64,000 nucleotides of DNA from Microcyclospora pomicola (Eukaryota > Ascomycota > Dothideomycetes > Capnodiales), in assembly GCA_002786065.1 (NCBI GenBank), contig NHNY01000010.1, positions 186,001 through 250,000 on the forward strand, written 5' to 3'. The notes under the pieces were generated by a model. That model made no database searches and was not told the origin of the DNA. It saw nothing but the letters and a program-made list of their open reading frames with translations. Of the stretch, positions 1 to 11,332 are shown piece after piece (positions within the stretch are counted from its first letter, which is position 1; each line of letters starts with the position of its first letter). The position numbers were made by a program, and so were the translations under genes.

Positions 1-946
1 CGTGCGCTCGACGTTGTAATCAATGCGGTCCAACAGCGAGCCTTGGTCGATGACCATGCTGTTCAGCTCCTGGAAGATGTTCGACAGATCAATGACGCCC
101 TGGGCGATCTTTTCAATCTCGCGTTCGCGTTGCTCGATTGCCGAGTCCATCACGCCGGTACGTCGGCGCACTTGCGCGGTCTGAAGAAGTGTGTTTTGCG
201 CCGACGAGCGATCGGTCTCGGACTCGAACATGGCCGGATCGCTGTATGGGTTCTGCACCTGCGGACTGCTGGCAGAATCCATCGGCGATGTCATGCCACC
301 CAGCGAGCGCAGTTTCTTCAAGTATGCGGATTGCTTTTTGCGGAAGGAGGAGCTCACATCGCCGACTTGTGTCGCGAGAGAGATCTTCAGGTTGCGTGCC
401 ATCTTCTCGTCAGCGGAGGAGAGATGGCCGCCAGACTGATTCTGCTGCTCGCGCACCAACACGTCGATCTTGCGGATCCGGTTCTGACAAGCGACAAATC
501 CGCGTGTGACTTCCGATGTCAAGTTCTCGATCTCGCGCTCTTCTCGTGCCTTGACGCTTTCATCATCGAAGCCTGGAAGGACGTGTTTGGCGTGCAGATG
601 GTCGAGCTTCTTCATTTTGGCAGTGATATCCTCGAGGAAGCCGTTGATCTCGTCCTTGATGTCCAGCCATCTTGGAGGCAAAACGTCCATCTCAATGACA
701 GCATCGCCATTGGTGTCCTGATCGAACATAAGCCCGGCGCGCTCTGAGTCGCCGTCATCGTCTTGAAAGCGAGCGCTCGTGAAGCGCGTGCGTTTCGCAG
801 GATGGTGAGAATAGGATTGACGATAGCTTATGAAGCTGCATGGCTAGAGCATCAGCAACATGCTTCGGTAGCTCATCATCAAGGACAACTCACAGGTTCG
901 TCCGGTCTCTCCATGCGCCTAGGGAAGCAACATTGGCACCCGACAT
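1..946 (-). CDS. TLG2: Tlg2/syntaxin-16-type Qa-SNARE, 3' end beyond the window
   Basis: Target SNARE of the trans-Golgi network and early endosomes, which receives endosome-derived vesicles. The ATG is at 946. Exon 1 (946-894) encodes an N-terminus containing WRDRTNLFISYRQSYSHH, the N-peptide type that in Tlg2/syntaxin-16 binds the Sec1/Munc18 protein Vps45. A 58-nt intron (893-836, GTGAGT...CAG) follows, then exon 2 runs off the left edge. Exon 2 carries the Habc-like helical region and most of the SNARE helix, with the zero-layer glutamine in FQELNSMV. The C-terminal membrane anchor lies outside the window. It is divergent from calmodulin, about 590 bp apart. The Habc plus Qa-SNARE order and the N-peptide separate it from Sso and Pep12. 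Confidence 0.9.
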
Positions 947-1534
947 TTTCTGGCGCAGATTCGATGCTTGACAATTCTTGCAGTCATCATGTAACCGCTA
1001 GGCTATTGTGGTCAGGCTGTGAGGGTTCCATTCGACAGGTATCGTCTTATTGTCTTGTCGCAATAGCAATGCGAATGTCAATGTGAGGCCAGGTGGTGAG
1101 TGAGATTGCTTGTCGAAAGATGTGGTATGATCGGTACAATCAGTGCTATTGCTGTTGTCTTGACCAGCAAAGAAGACCTATATGAGAGTTCAAACTCGAT
1201 GATTGATCGTTCAAGATCTCAAAGTAGTGAGTTATGTCGCATTCTAGAGCAAGAGACCCAAGTTGGTGGGAGGTCGTTGTCATCATGTTCGCCCAGTAAC
1301 TTACAGCTTAAGAGATTTCCCACGACTTAAGCCTACTCGTTGCTGCTGTGTTGGGCGGAGCCCAGGCTGTAAGAAACACTCCACCACTACCACCAACACC
1401 ACCGCAACACCACCACCCTACTCAACCTACACTTCTACTCACAGAACTCCACTCGCCACATACCGTCGACTACACTCAGCGAACAGATCCTTCTCCAGAC
1501 TCTAGCAAACCGTCAGGCATATCCAACGCGCACA
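947..1534. promoter_or_regulatory. Divergent promoter region between TLG2 and calmodulin
   Basis: This interval separates two divergent starts. Its right part (about 1375-1480) is an ACC/CAC-rich pyrimidine-biased tract directly before the calmodulin ATG, typical of a 5' leader. I see no credible gene in it. Confidence 0.4.
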
Positions 1535-2339
1535 ATGGTATGCTCTCACGTTCGAAACCCCACAATGCGATACCCCGCCTACGGTGTTAACCAGAGTGCA
1601 CTCCTTATACACAACCAATACCACAACAACGCGAGAGAAAGGGCTGAGCCATGGAACTTGGCTAATGTTTCTCATGACTGCAGGCCGACTCACTCACCGA
1701 GGAGCAAGTTTCCGAGTTCAAGGAGGCATTCTCCCTCTTCGTATGTTGACCCCTAAGCTCCAGCCAATGTCCAGGGTTTCTAACGCTTTGTGTACAGGAC
1801 AAAGATGGCGATGGTATGACTTGCCCTTGGTCTTCGAGCCACTGACGTTTATACACGACCATACTGACCCTCACTGTCAAGGACAAATCACCACCAAGGA
1901 GCTAGGCACCGTCATGCGCTCGCTCGGCCAGAACCCCTCCGAGTCGGAGCTGCAGGACATGATCAACGAAGTTGACGCCGACAACAACGGCACCATCGAC
2001 TTCCCCGAGTTCCTCACCATGATGGCACGCAAGATGAAGGACACCGACTCTGAGGAGGAGATCCGCGAGGCGTTCAAGGTGTTCGACCGTGACAACAATG
2101 GCTTCATCTCGGCCGCCGAGCTCCGACATGTCATGACCAGCATCGGCGAGAAGTTGACAGATGAAGAGGTCGATGAGATGATCCGAGAGGCTGATCAGGA
2201 TGGTGATGGAAGAATCGACTGTGCGTTCCCTCCTGTGACTGCGGCCGCAGCCTTGTCACATTCAGCCGCACTCGTACCGGAACTTTGCTGACCTGCTGTC
2301 CCAGACAACGAGTTTGTCCAGTTGATGATGCAGAAGTAA
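1535..2339 (+). CDS. CMD1: Calmodulin
   Basis: Calcium sensor that binds Ca2+ through four EF hands and activates calcineurin and CaM kinases. Five exons are clear: 1535-1537 (only the ATG), 1684-1740, 1798-1813, 1882-2220 and 2305-2339. Together they give 450 nt, or 149 residues plus stop, exactly the family length. All four loops are intact: [36 protein letters not shown] and [12 protein letters not shown]. Splice sites are canonical (GTATGC, GTATGT, GTATGA and GTGCGT donors; all acceptors AG). A first coding exon holding just the start codon is a known feature of fungal calmodulin genes. The coding sequence is strongly codon-biased, as expected for a highly expressed gene. Confidence 0.98.
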
Positions 2340-3495
2340 CCTCGTCGCGATCCCTTTCATAGCACGCGCGTCTTATTGCACCTCGACACGAAAACTTCAG
2401 AACGCCGAGCATGATCCACCAGACTTCCTTGAGGCCTTTCCATGCGAACAGAACTTATGTAGACGACCTTCACGGCCGATGAGATCAGTGTTATGTGGAA
2501 AGTGGACAGAAGCAGGGCATGTTGGGGAGTGGGCTTCTTGGACCTTCTCCGGACAGAATCCAGGGTGTGTGATGACTAGGGTCACGTCTTGCTTTTGCCG
2601 AGCATACCTCAACTCCAATCATATCTATACCTGAACCTGCTTGTATTGAGATGTCCGACCCTGCAATCTTCTGCCTCTTTGGTGTAACATAATGACATGA
2701 TATCGCCTAAGAAATCTTGCCTCCTCCCATCCTCATCGTATCTCCGCTCGCCCTATAACCATCTCTTTTCGCGTTCCCTGTCCTTACCTAGAGTGCCGTC
2801 CCATAGATCTTATGTTCCTATAGTGGATAGCCCATCCACACCACCCTTGAGAAGATCTGCGCCATATCTCATTCACTTTTGGGAGCGAGTGCGTTGCATC
2901 GTCAGTGAACGAGGGAACAGCTCCCCACGGGAAGCAAGGCAGACAGACAGACGAGCACGTCAGCCCGCCCAGGTGAGTGAGACGGGCCAGTGAGCAACAA
3001 ACATGTGAGGCGATGCCTGTGGGTGTCCCTTGGAGGAGCAATACGGGGGGTGAAGACGAGCGAAGTAGCAGAGGAGCATGGTAAAGTGTAAAGTAAAGCG
3101 AGACGGTAGACCGATCTTGTATCTCCATCTCTACAGATCAGCTGTTGAGGTTATTGATGCCCACGCGAGGCATGGTGGGAATGCAAAGGAAAGGGAAGGG
3201 GTAATGATGGTGAGGATTTGTTGGTATGTTATGCATGACGCCTTACACATTATCAGGGAACGGGGAAGACGTGGGATCATAGAGTGGAATACGCCTATCT
3301 TGATATGAAACCAGATAAATTATCCTTCTTCGCTAGATAAAGTCGCACTGGTACCCGCCAGCAATTCGTTGACACCGTTCACCACCAAACTCGCTGTGAG
3401 AGAAGAAGTTGAGAAGAAAACGCTGTGGCACAGAGAAATAAAGACTCGGCAACGCGAGAGGAAGAGAAGTGGCCACGGCTGCTGATCGACAGGTA
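2340..3495. other. Intergenic, 3' flanks of calmodulin and ECM14
   Basis: The two genes converge here, so both 3' UTRs must lie in this stretch. The only local repeat is a short CAGA run near 2938-2955. The open frames present are short, overlap on both strands and resemble nothing I know. Confidence 0.5.
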
Positions 3496-5454
3496 CTAGC
3501 GACGTCTTCGACGCTTGAGGTCGTGATTCGTGGATTGTGGTGGGAGATGCGGTGCTGCGTGGGGAATAGAGTCGTGGTCGTCGAAGAGGTCTTCGATTAT
3601 GATCCAGCTTTCCTCGTCGTCATCTTCTTCGTCGTCGCTCTCACTCTCACTCTCGCTATCATCATCCTCGTCCACGTCATCCTCTACTTCAGCTTCATCT
3701 TCGTCCTGGTTATCGTATTTGCTTCCGGGTACAAGCTTATCGTCCTCCCGCGCCGCCTCATCCGTGTCCAGGTCCAGCGGCAGGTACATGCTCTCCGCAG
3801 CCAAGTTGGGTTCGTGATTCTCGCTCATGAAATCACCAAAGTACAGCAATGCGTCCAGCATCTCCTTGCCGGTGGGCACGATGTTCTCCTTCGGCAATAG
3901 AAAGCCGTAGGTGCCGCGGTCGCGCAATTTGATCTGGTACGCATAACGCACGTGCATTTCATGGTAGAAGAAATCCAGCGCCGAACCGCCAGAGGATTCC
4001 ATGCGAGGCCAGAGTCGGTGTGGTGTGGACGGCTTGCTGGAGAAGGTGCTCGCGGCTGACGCGACGTTGCCTTCACAAGCAGGCAGAACCTCGTAACTGT
4101 GGCCGTGCGAGATTCGGATGGCTTTCTCAAGCCCAATGGCAAGCTCTTCCAGATTCTCGAGACCTGGCGGAGTAGCATCGCAAGAGTAGCTGTAAGGGTA
4201 GAGGATCTCTTGTGAGTAGCTGTGGAGGTCGATGAAGCCAACAAACTCGACGTTGTTGTGCTCAGTCTCATTGCGCGCCCAGTCTGCTAAACTTTTGGTT
4301 TCGACAGCCTCGAATGGAGTTTCACCGGCGAAACTCTCCGAGCAGGGGTTGTCGGAAGTTGTCGTCGCTCCATCCCAGCCGAAACCAAAGGAGCGGTCCA
4401 AGTCGATACCCTGGCAGAAACGCAGTGCGGTCTGTTGGCGGTTCTTACGCCATAGTCGATCTGTCTCCCAGGTGTAGATGTAACCATCTGGGTTCACAGT
4501 AGGCACGAAGACGAAATCGAATTCGTGCAGTAAGCTGGTGATGCGTGGCACCTTTCCATATCCGGTGATCAAGCTGTATGCCAGGAAATTGACAGTACTG
4601 GTACTGATCCATTCTCGCGCGTGAAGGCCTCCTGTCACGAGGACTGTGGGACGCTTCTTGTTCTCTGTGGATTCCTTGTTGGTAGGGTGAACGCCGACCC
4701 GCAGTGCGGAGATGGCCCGTCCTTGGTAGGATGATCCAATACTGATTTTGCGGACATGGCTGGTGAACAAAGATGCAAGAAGCTTCATCCAAGGCTCAAT
4801 GACAGACAAGGGCTGGTATTCGGCGAAGAAGATGTTACTTTCGGGCCCGCCGGTCTTGCTGAGGTCTGGACTGAAAGAGTGCTCTTTGATGTGGGACGGA
4901 TGGCGCGGTGCTGGTAGGGTCTGCGCTTTGCCGGTATTGGGTGGCGGGTAGCTGTCCAGAATGGCCTGAGCGAGGTCGCGTTCCTGAAGCAGGGGTGCAT
5001 GCGCGTTTTGTAGCGAACTTGGCAGAAGCCCCAGAAGAGGCCCGACGATGTCCTTGGCTAATCTGATGTCCACCCAATCCTTCGAGAACTCCCACACATC
5101 CAGGAGCAGGGTATCGGCGGCTTGTGCTAAGCTTTCGGCCTCAGCATTGGTGCTGATATTGAAGCGCAACACGACATCCCCGCCATATCTTGCCAGAGTA
5201 TGTGGAGGAGCATGACGCTCTTGGCGCAGAGGAGAGGAGGCTTTAGGATTCTTGTTGTGTGTCGGACTCCCGAATACACTCTCCACCAATCGATTAGTCA
5301 GTGCTCGCCATCTTGATCGCTCGGGAGGAGTGTGAAGGGCAAGTGGGATGTCTCGGAAGGGCTGTTGTGCTTGTTGGGCGATGTGAGTCGCAGGCGATGG
5401 TACGGCTGCCACGGATGCGCTTAAGGCCAGAAGGGTTGGAATGGCAAGACGCAT
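3496..5454 (-). CDS. ECM14: ECM14-type inactive metallocarboxypeptidase (M14 fold), secreted
   Basis: Secreted or vacuolar M14A-fold protein linked to cell-wall organisation in fungi. The single exon gives 652 residues. I start it at the ATG at 5454 because [18 protein letters not shown] is a clean signal peptide; the frame extends upstream but loses that signal. A propeptide-like region precedes the peptidase domain. Zinc ligands are present: His278 and Glu281 in HAREW, and His411 in DLHSYSQ. The position equivalent to the catalytic Glu270 of carboxypeptidase A is lysine (Lys509 in QIKLRDRG), the change that defines the ECM14 family as pseudoenzymes. The C-terminus carries a long Asp/Glu/Ser-rich tail, then a basic run (KRRRRR). 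Confidence 0.95.
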   Translation of the reverse strand: MRLAIPTLLALSASVAAVPSPATHIAQQAQQPFRDIPLALHTPPERSRWRALTNRLVESVFGSPTHNKNPKASSPLRQERHAPPHTLARYGGDVVLRFNISTNAEAESLAQAADTLLLDVWEFSKDWVDIRLAKDIVGPLLGLLPSSLQNAHAPLLQERDLAQAILDSYPPPNTGKAQTLPAPRHPSHIKEHSFSPDLSKTGGPESNIFFAEYQPLSVIEPWMKLLASLFTSHVRKISIGSSYQGRAISALRVGVHPTNKESTENKKRPTVLVTGGLHAREWISTSTVNFLAYSLITGYGKVPRITSLLHEFDFVFVPTVNPDGYIYTWETDRLWRKNRQQTALRFCQGIDLDRSFGFGWDGATTTSDNPCSESFAGETPFEAVETKSLADWARNETEHNNVEFVGFIDLHSYSQEILYPYSYSCDATPPGLENLEELAIGLEKAIRISHGHSYEVLPACEGNVASAASTFSSKPSTPHRLWPRMESSGGSALDFFYHEMHVRYAYQIKLRDRGTYGFLLPKENIVPTGKEMLDALLYFGDFMSENHEPNLAAESMYLPLDLDTDEAAREDDKLVPGSKYDNQDEDEAEVEDDVDEDDDSESESESDDEEDDDEESWIIIEDLFDDHDSIPHAAPHLPPQSTNHDLKRRRRR

Positions 5455-6506
5455 CGCTTGGTCGGGGCGATGGCACCTTGGAGGTGCACCGGATGTGTAG
5501 GTTGTTCTGTATTTGATAACGATCCTGAGGCTGTGGACGTGATGAGCGGGTGCCTGATGTTCAGGTTGTGAAGTTGGACCTTTACAGTCGAACTGGTTAG
5601 CGGGGACGTGAGTACTGCGCACGCGACACGGCGGAACCACCAAATACTCCGCGGGGAATGATTAGCAGTAAAACAGCAAGGTACACACGCTACGTTACAG
5701 TATCTCATCGGTACTTGAACGAGTAGTCTGGCAGTGGACGGTACTATATCTATAGCGCACATAACGCACTGAATCTGGTCCCCGGTCGATAATTGTACGG
5801 TCAAGACATGCCTTTCGAAGACTCGACGAGAGATGTGTATCTGGGAGTAGTCAACTTACCACAAGATATACTGGTGATAGTCGACTTTCTACCTACCTTA
5901 TGCTCCTTGTCCCGATTCGTGCCTTGCACGGTATTGCGCTGCTGCTTGATCGACCAAGTTCCTAGAGATGCCAACTCCCATCATTGAGATATGCTCAGGC
6001 TACCTGTTTGATCATGTCTCCCACACAGCAGAAAACATCGTGCATTGAAGTACGACATCAACGAATACTTCTCATGTCATAGCCTCGAGCCGAAAGAGGC
6101 CAACGCGTGGCCGCCGACTCGTCCTTCTCCTGAATTCTGCCGCCAAGCCCAACCCCAAACCCATTCCAGGGCTCCCATGCTGAGAGAAACGGGACAAGAT
6201 GCTTGTTTCCGTTCGTAGTCGCGTTGGTATACATCTTACAACTCCAACGTTGACTGCTTCGACTCTCGCAATCCTTCCATCCATTCGTCCTCGATCCTGT
6301 CAGCCCGCACTGCTGTTGCGCATACTGTAGTCCTCCAGCTGTCCGCGACCCGAACCCTGTCCCTCCAGCTCCCCCGGCCCCAACAGCCAGCCACTCCGCC
6401 CATACCTTTTTGCAGTGCTGGACCGACCTTCGTTTGCGCGGCGCACTGCTTACATTCTTCGACCGCTCGCTCCCAATGAGCAGATCTACGACGCTTCTCC
6501 GGGGTC
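5455..6506. promoter_or_regulatory. Divergent intergenic region between ECM14 and the SYT1-like gene
   Basis: About 1 kb between two divergent starts. The right third (6240-6500) is cytosine- and pyrimidine-rich like a fungal 5' leader. I recognise no gene. Confidence 0.4.
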
Positions 6507-6532
6507 ATGCTACTGCGGTCGCATCGTCGTAG
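6476..6532 (+). promoter_or_regulatory. Upstream ORF overlapping the SYT1-like start
   Basis: An 18-codon frame opens at the ATG at 6476 and stops with TAG at 6530-6532, in a different frame from the main ATG at 6507. If the transcript begins upstream, scanning ribosomes would meet this ATG first, so it could lower translation of the main frame. Its function is inferred from position only. Confidence 0.3.
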
Positions 6533-9500
6533 TGTTGTGGACATCAATCAGCTTTCTGCCTCGTCCGGCCAGACTTCCACAAACCCCGGCACCACTCTTC
6601 GCCCGCCCCTTCCCGTCGACCAACGACCACGGAGTGAGCATGGCGTTCCCACCTCGAGACTCAGCCAGGAGCTGTTGGCCGACGACATAGATGGACCGAA
6701 GCTGGCACCGACGAGATCTCGATCCAATCGCTTCTCGCTTGGCAAGTTCCGCAACTTGTCCGAGTCGCAATTGTCCGTCCGTGCCCGAGAGCATGCTGAG
6801 GTGCCGCCGATGCCGACTCTGGTGAAACCGACGTCGACCACGCCGCCTGCGATTGTCAAGACCGCGCCCACCATGGACGACGTGGGTGCGCATCCGACGT
6901 CGGGGAACGGCCAGGAGGAGACTGCCGCGAGAAATGTCCGGCCTTCCTTCTTCAAGAGGTCGTACTCCCGGGCGAGGCCAGGCGATAACAAGCCCCTTCG
7001 CAAGTCTATGGATGAGACGAGGAAAGAGAAGGGCAGGTCTTCATTGCGATGGAGGAAGCTACAAGGAAAGGGGAGTGGGTTGGAGGATCTCCACCGGTTG
7101 AGCTCGATGCATATTGCTGGGCAGCAGCTACAGCAGGGCGCTCCTCCTTCATATGGTGACGAGCTGGACTCCGACTTGGCCTTGCCTGTCCCCGTGCCCA
7201 GATTCTCTGAGTCGTCTCGGTCGGATGGGAGCAATGCTAGCTCAGGGGATCACATTTACGGGAGCACGACTACCACCACACATACCGTCTCTACCCATAC
7301 GACATTCTTCAAACTGCCCCGACGCAACAAGAATCGCAACTCGCTCTTCCCGCTTCCTGTCCGCGTCCCTCCACCGGACGAAGACAATACCGAACAGAAC
7401 GGATCCACCACACCACGAGCCTCCATCAGCGCGTTCTCCGCTCGTTCCGTGCGCACGCCCGATGGCCGTGAGCAGGGCACGACACCACCGACAATCTTGC
7501 AGAGGAGGCACACCGAAGCAAGCAGCCCGACCAAGCTTCGAGATCAGCATCCACCACTGCCCCATCCCAACGCTGCTTTCGGAAAGGGCGCTTTATCGTT
7601 CGCTGAACCTGGACCACACCTTTTCCGAGACGACTCGAAACGATCTCGAGGGTCCTCCGCTTCATCGCCACTGCAACCGCCAGCACGTCTCGGCGCGCGT
7701 GATCGTGCTTCCACCGCAAGCTCGCTCGGACGGGCCTCCCACGATCAGGACACCCCGCCACTGATGACAGGAAGTACCAGAAACTCAACCTCTACTGCTA
7801 GCCGCGCAAGTCTGCATGGCTTGCTCAATCTCGCTCGCTTCCGTCAAGGATCAGAACCGCAGTCGCCACGATATGGCTCCCCAGGTTCGAGAAGCAAATC
7901 TAACTCGTTTGCTCAGAGTCGGGAGACCTTGGTCATACCTGAGCGGGAGGAGGGGGATTCGCCTAGCAGGTATCTGGAACGCCTGGAGGCTGCGGTCGCA
8001 CGTAGCGTCATTGCGGGCATACTCTCAAAGTCTGCGGATCCTTTCGCGCAAGCAGTGCTTCGAAGCTACACCCGTCGCTTTCCATTCTTTGGCGAACCCA
8101 TCGACATGTCACTGCGAAAATTCCTGCTCGAAGCAGAGCTACCCAAAGAGACGCAACAGGTGGATCGCGTCATCCAAGCTTTTGCCGACCGGTACCACGA
8201 GTGTAATCCCGGTATTTTTGTGTCCTCCGACCAAGCATACATCATCGCTTTCTCGCTCATGATGTTGCACACGGACGCCTTCAACAAGAACAATAAGCGC
8301 AAGATGCAGAAACACGATTACGTCAAGAATACATCCGGTCAGCAAGTAGCAGACGACGTTCTCGCCTGTTTCTACGACAACATCTGCTATACACCCTTCG
8401 TACACTACGAAGAAGAGATGGACGTGAACGGGGAGAGGATCTTACCCTTCAAGGTCAAGAAAGCAAAATCCAGAAGTGTGACCCCGGAAGCTGCGGGAAA
8501 GAAGCCAACTGGCCCGGTCGATCCTTACAACCTGCTGGTCGAATCGAAGCTGGACCTACTGAGGCCGCCAATCAAAGACCACATCGCTCTGGATGATCCA
8601 TACAACTATATTGGAGGTCAAGGTAGCTTAGATCCACACTACCTACAACGAGCATTCACCCACACAGGCGTCCTGCAGATCATCTCTGCTCGTTCACGAC
8701 CTGCGGCATACGAGGGCACAATCGACCATGCCAGTCCCAGTCCCATCGAAACACAAGCCGGTATCGTCGACTTGAAGATCACGAAGGTGGGGATCGTGTG
8801 GCGGAAAGCCGCGAAGAGGAAGAAGGCTCGATCACCGTGGCAAGAATGGGGCGCTATTCTGACGGGGTCCCAGCTGTATCTTTTCAAAAACGCACATTGG
8901 GCAAAGTCGCTTGCTCAGCAGTTCAACTCTCAACAGAAACCTGGCCATGCACGAATTCCGGTCATTTTCAAGCCTCCTCTACAGGACTTCAAGCCTGATG
9001 CACTTATCAAGACTGATAATGCAGTGGCGCTTTTGGACTCTACTTATACCAGACACAAGCATGCGTTCATGTTCTTTAGGGCCGGTGGGCAGGAAGAAGT
9101 GATGTTGGCTGAGAACGAAGGCGAGCTCAACGATTGGCTGTCATTAATCAACTATGCTGCAGCATTTCGGGCAGCTGGTGTGCGCATCCGAGGGATGGTT
9201 GGTGGCAACGAGGAAGATCTTCGAGCGCGAAGTACGCAGCTTGCCGATGGCACAGATGCGAATCCCGAGGACAAGTCCGCTTCTGGAAACAGGCTGGCCG
9301 TGGCCAGAGGTGGATTGAGTCCGCAATTGCAACAGCAAGTCATGGCGGCTAGATGTCAGATCATGGTACAGAAAATCGCGGAGATTGAGAAAGCTGTCGC
9401 AGATGCGGTCGTACAGTTGGAGACCATGCTGCGGAATGCAAGACACTTGCTTATCCTGTCGCCAATCGCCCAGAAGAGTCGCGAAGACGTCATGCACGCA

Positions 9501-11015
9501 GCTGCAAAGTCTGATGCTATGGTCAAATGGCTACGGCGAGACATCTGGCGTTTGAAGTGCCACCGCGATATACTCGCCATGGATGTTCAATTGGATGGAC
9601 TGTCGCCTTCGAAGCTCCGACTTCTCGCTGGACAGCAGAGCATCAGCACGCAGAAGGCCATGAATGATGTGGAGCACCAGCGTAAAGAGCCGACGGATGA
9701 TAAATCTGCTCAAGAGAACGGAAACCGCCCATTGCAGACTCCACCGCACAGTCCATCATCACCTGCACGAAGCGGTCGCAGGTCCACCACCGAATCGCTT
9801 GAGACTCTTATGAGCAACGACCTCTTTCGGACACCTCCGAGTGCTGTGAAGACTCAGACTCAAGCTCATACTGAGGCATACAAGCTTCCTCCTTTGCAAC
9901 TCGATGTGGACCACAATACCGAGCACAGGCCGTCAATCACCGGCACCCTACTGTCGGTATCGTCGACTGATCATCGAAGCTTGTCACACGCATCGTCTGC
10001 GTCAAGTTTTCGACCATTGGAGCGTGTCGATTCTGAGGTGGTCTCGGAAGCGCCTCGTCCCGACGACATAAATTCAGCGTCAGACACGAACGATAGAAAG
10101 GTTGAGCTGCTTGCAAGAAGTACCATGACGCCGCCGCCTGTCACCACTGGACTGCCGAGAGGCAACATGAGCTTGGATGGCGTACCAACCGCGTCAACAC
10201 CAGAAAGTAGCAAACACAAGGGTGTCCGTCGTAGTCTGCATAAAACTCTACGCGACGGTCAGGTCCATCGACATCGCCGCGGCAAAGAAAGCGACGGCAC
10301 CATTCGCTCTGCAGGCGTCGACGGCGAGAACGCCGACGAGGGCACGCCTCGACTGGAGCGTGAGAAAGGCCGTTTCATCCTGCACGGTAAGCAGGCTTCC
10401 GTCATCCAATTCGGCAACGATTGGCCCAATGAGCGGATGAAAACGCGCCGTGAGCAGTATCGTCAAGAAAACGGCGACTCCCACAGCCCGACACGAGACT
10501 ACGGCGCGATGTCTTCCGACATGCCCGCCCGACCCTACAGCCCAATGGTGCAGACGTTCTACAACGACCGCAGCGGCGACGAAAGCGTCGACGACGACCA
10601 TCTCGCCCGCAACAGCGCCCGCTACTCGTACAGCTTGCGCTCCGACGCCGAGGTCGCCGAAGCCTTCACCAGCTCGACGGCCGGTGTGGACGGCGATGCC
10701 GCCAGCTACTTCGACGTCGAGTCCTGGGACCCATCGTACCGCGATCCCATCGATCGCGAGGTCGCGAAGCGCCAGACGGTCATTGGTCCTGCGCCTGGAG
10801 GAAAGAAGGAATTGCAGACGCGAGCGGCGGCAGAGTTGTCGTTGTCGTCGACCATGGAGGCTGAGGGTGCGAAAGACGATCTTTCTGCAGCGCGAGATGA
10901 TGATAATGACGATGATGAAGAGGATGACGACGACGATGAAGACGGCTCCATCGCTTCAGAGTTGAAGCGCCGCACCGTCATCGGTCCTGCATCTGCGCTT
11001 GGCGTCGCGAAGTGA
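6507..11015 (+). CDS. SYT1: Sec7-PH Arf guanine nucleotide exchange factor, Syt1-like
   Basis: Activates Arf GTPases on Golgi/endosomal membranes. It is one 1502-residue exon. The order is a long Ser/Pro-rich disordered N-terminus, a Sec7 domain (about residues 490-640), then a PH domain (about 750-890). The Sec7 domain keeps the glutamic finger in LPKETQQVDR and the signature AYIIAFSLMMLHTDAFN. In the PH domain, WQEWGAILTGSQLYLFKN is readable. A helical stretch (930-1010) and a disordered tail follow. Sec7 followed by PH in a protein this long matches yeast Syt1 and S. pombe Sec74, rather than the Gea or BIG classes. The C-terminus repeats the motif KR-Q/R-TVIGPA around a long acidic run. 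The ATG at 6507 is the first in frame, after an in-frame TGA at 6477. Confidence 0.92.
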   Translation: MLLRSHRRSVVDINQLSASSGQTSTNPGTTLRPPLPVDQRPRSEHGVPTSRLSQELLADDIDGPKLAPTRSRSNRFSLGKFRNLSESQLSVRAREHAEVPPMPTLVKPTSTTPPAIVKTAPTMDDVGAHPTSGNGQEETAARNVRPSFFKRSYSRARPGDNKPLRKSMDETRKEKGRSSLRWRKLQGKGSGLEDLHRLSSMHIAGQQLQQGAPPSYGDELDSDLALPVPVPRFSESSRSDGSNASSGDHIYGSTTTTTHTVSTHTTFFKLPRRNKNRNSLFPLPVRVPPPDEDNTEQNGSTTPRASISAFSARSVRTPDGREQGTTPPTILQRRHTEASSPTKLRDQHPPLPHPNAAFGKGALSFAEPGPHLFRDDSKRSRGSSASSPLQPPARLGARDRASTASSLGRASHDQDTPPLMTGSTRNSTSTASRASLHGLLNLARFRQGSEPQSPRYGSPGSRSKSNSFAQSRETLVIPEREEGDSPSRYLERLEAAVARSVIAGILSKSADPFAQAVLRSYTRRFPFFGEPIDMSLRKFLLEAELPKETQQVDRVIQAFADRYHECNPGIFVSSDQAYIIAFSLMMLHTDAFNKNNKRKMQKHDYVKNTSGQQVADDVLACFYDNICYTPFVHYEEEMDVNGERILPFKVKKAKSRSVTPEAAGKKPTGPVDPYNLLVESKLDLLRPPIKDHIALDDPYNYIGGQGSLDPHYLQRAFTHTGVLQIISARSRPAAYEGTIDHASPSPIETQAGIVDLKITKVGIVWRKAAKRKKARSPWQEWGAILTGSQLYLFKNAHWAKSLAQQFNSQQKPGHARIPVIFKPPLQDFKPDALIKTDNAVALLDSTYTRHKHAFMFFRAGGQEEVMLAENEGELNDWLSLINYAAAFRAAGVRIRGMVGGNEEDLRARSTQLADGTDANPEDKSASGNRLAVARGGLSPQLQQQVMAARCQIMVQKIAEIEKAVADAVVQLETMLRNARHLLILSPIAQKSREDVMHAAAKSDAMVKWLRRDIWRLKCHRDILAMDVQLDGLSPSKLRLLAGQQSISTQKAMNDVEHQRKEPTDDKSAQENGNRPLQTPPHSPSSPARSGRRSTTESLETLMSNDLFRTPPSAVKTQTQAHTEAYKLPPLQLDVDHNTEHRPSITGTLLSVSSTDHRSLSHASSASSFRPLERVDSEVVSEAPRPDDINSASDTNDRKVELLARSTMTPPPVTTGLPRGNMSLDGVPTASTPESSKHKGVRRSLHKTLRDGQVHRHRRGKESDGTIRSAGVDGENADEGTPRLEREKGRFILHGKQASVIQFGNDWPNERMKTRREQYRQENGDSHSPTRDYGAMSSDMPARPYSPMVQTFYNDRSGDESVDDDHLARNSARYSYSLRSDAEVAEAFTSSTAGVDGDAASYFDVESWDPSYRDPIDREVAKRQTVIGPAPGGKKELQTRAAAELSLSSTMEAEGAKDDLSAARDDDNDDDEEDDDDDEDGSIASELKRRTVIGPASALGVAK

Positions 11016-11332
11016 GTGGCGCTCTTATCATGCCTTGCACACGCGAGGGAGAACAATGAGCTCAGTGGAGTATGAAGTAGCTGCGCCATTCCGGATCGAG
11101 AACATCCGAGTATTCGATAGATTTACACGTTTGTAGATATATGGTCTTTTCGTCTCGCGCGCTCGCTACGGGGTATAGAAAAGGGGCGGGCATGTGATGT
11201 ACCATTACTATGAAACGAACTTCCACTGGTGGATGACTTTCTTCTACATTGCTTATTACGTGATATGTTTAATGATGTACCAAAGTCGTCTATATGTATA
11301 TGTATTTCAATGGTAAGGTAGCCAAGTCTATA
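11016..11332. other. Short convergent 3' intergenic region
   Basis: It lies between the stops of two convergent genes and is AT-richer than its neighbours (TATATG and TTTACACG stretches), consistent with 3' UTR and polyadenylation signals. Confidence 0.4.

Noticed and set aside
43-747. Long plus-strand frame of 234 codons at the left end
   Set aside because: It is the antisense shadow of the TLG2-like syntaxin; the minus strand gives clear SNARE sequence.
2930-2960. CAGA tandem run as a possible microsatellite
   Set aside because: Only about three units; too short to be informative.
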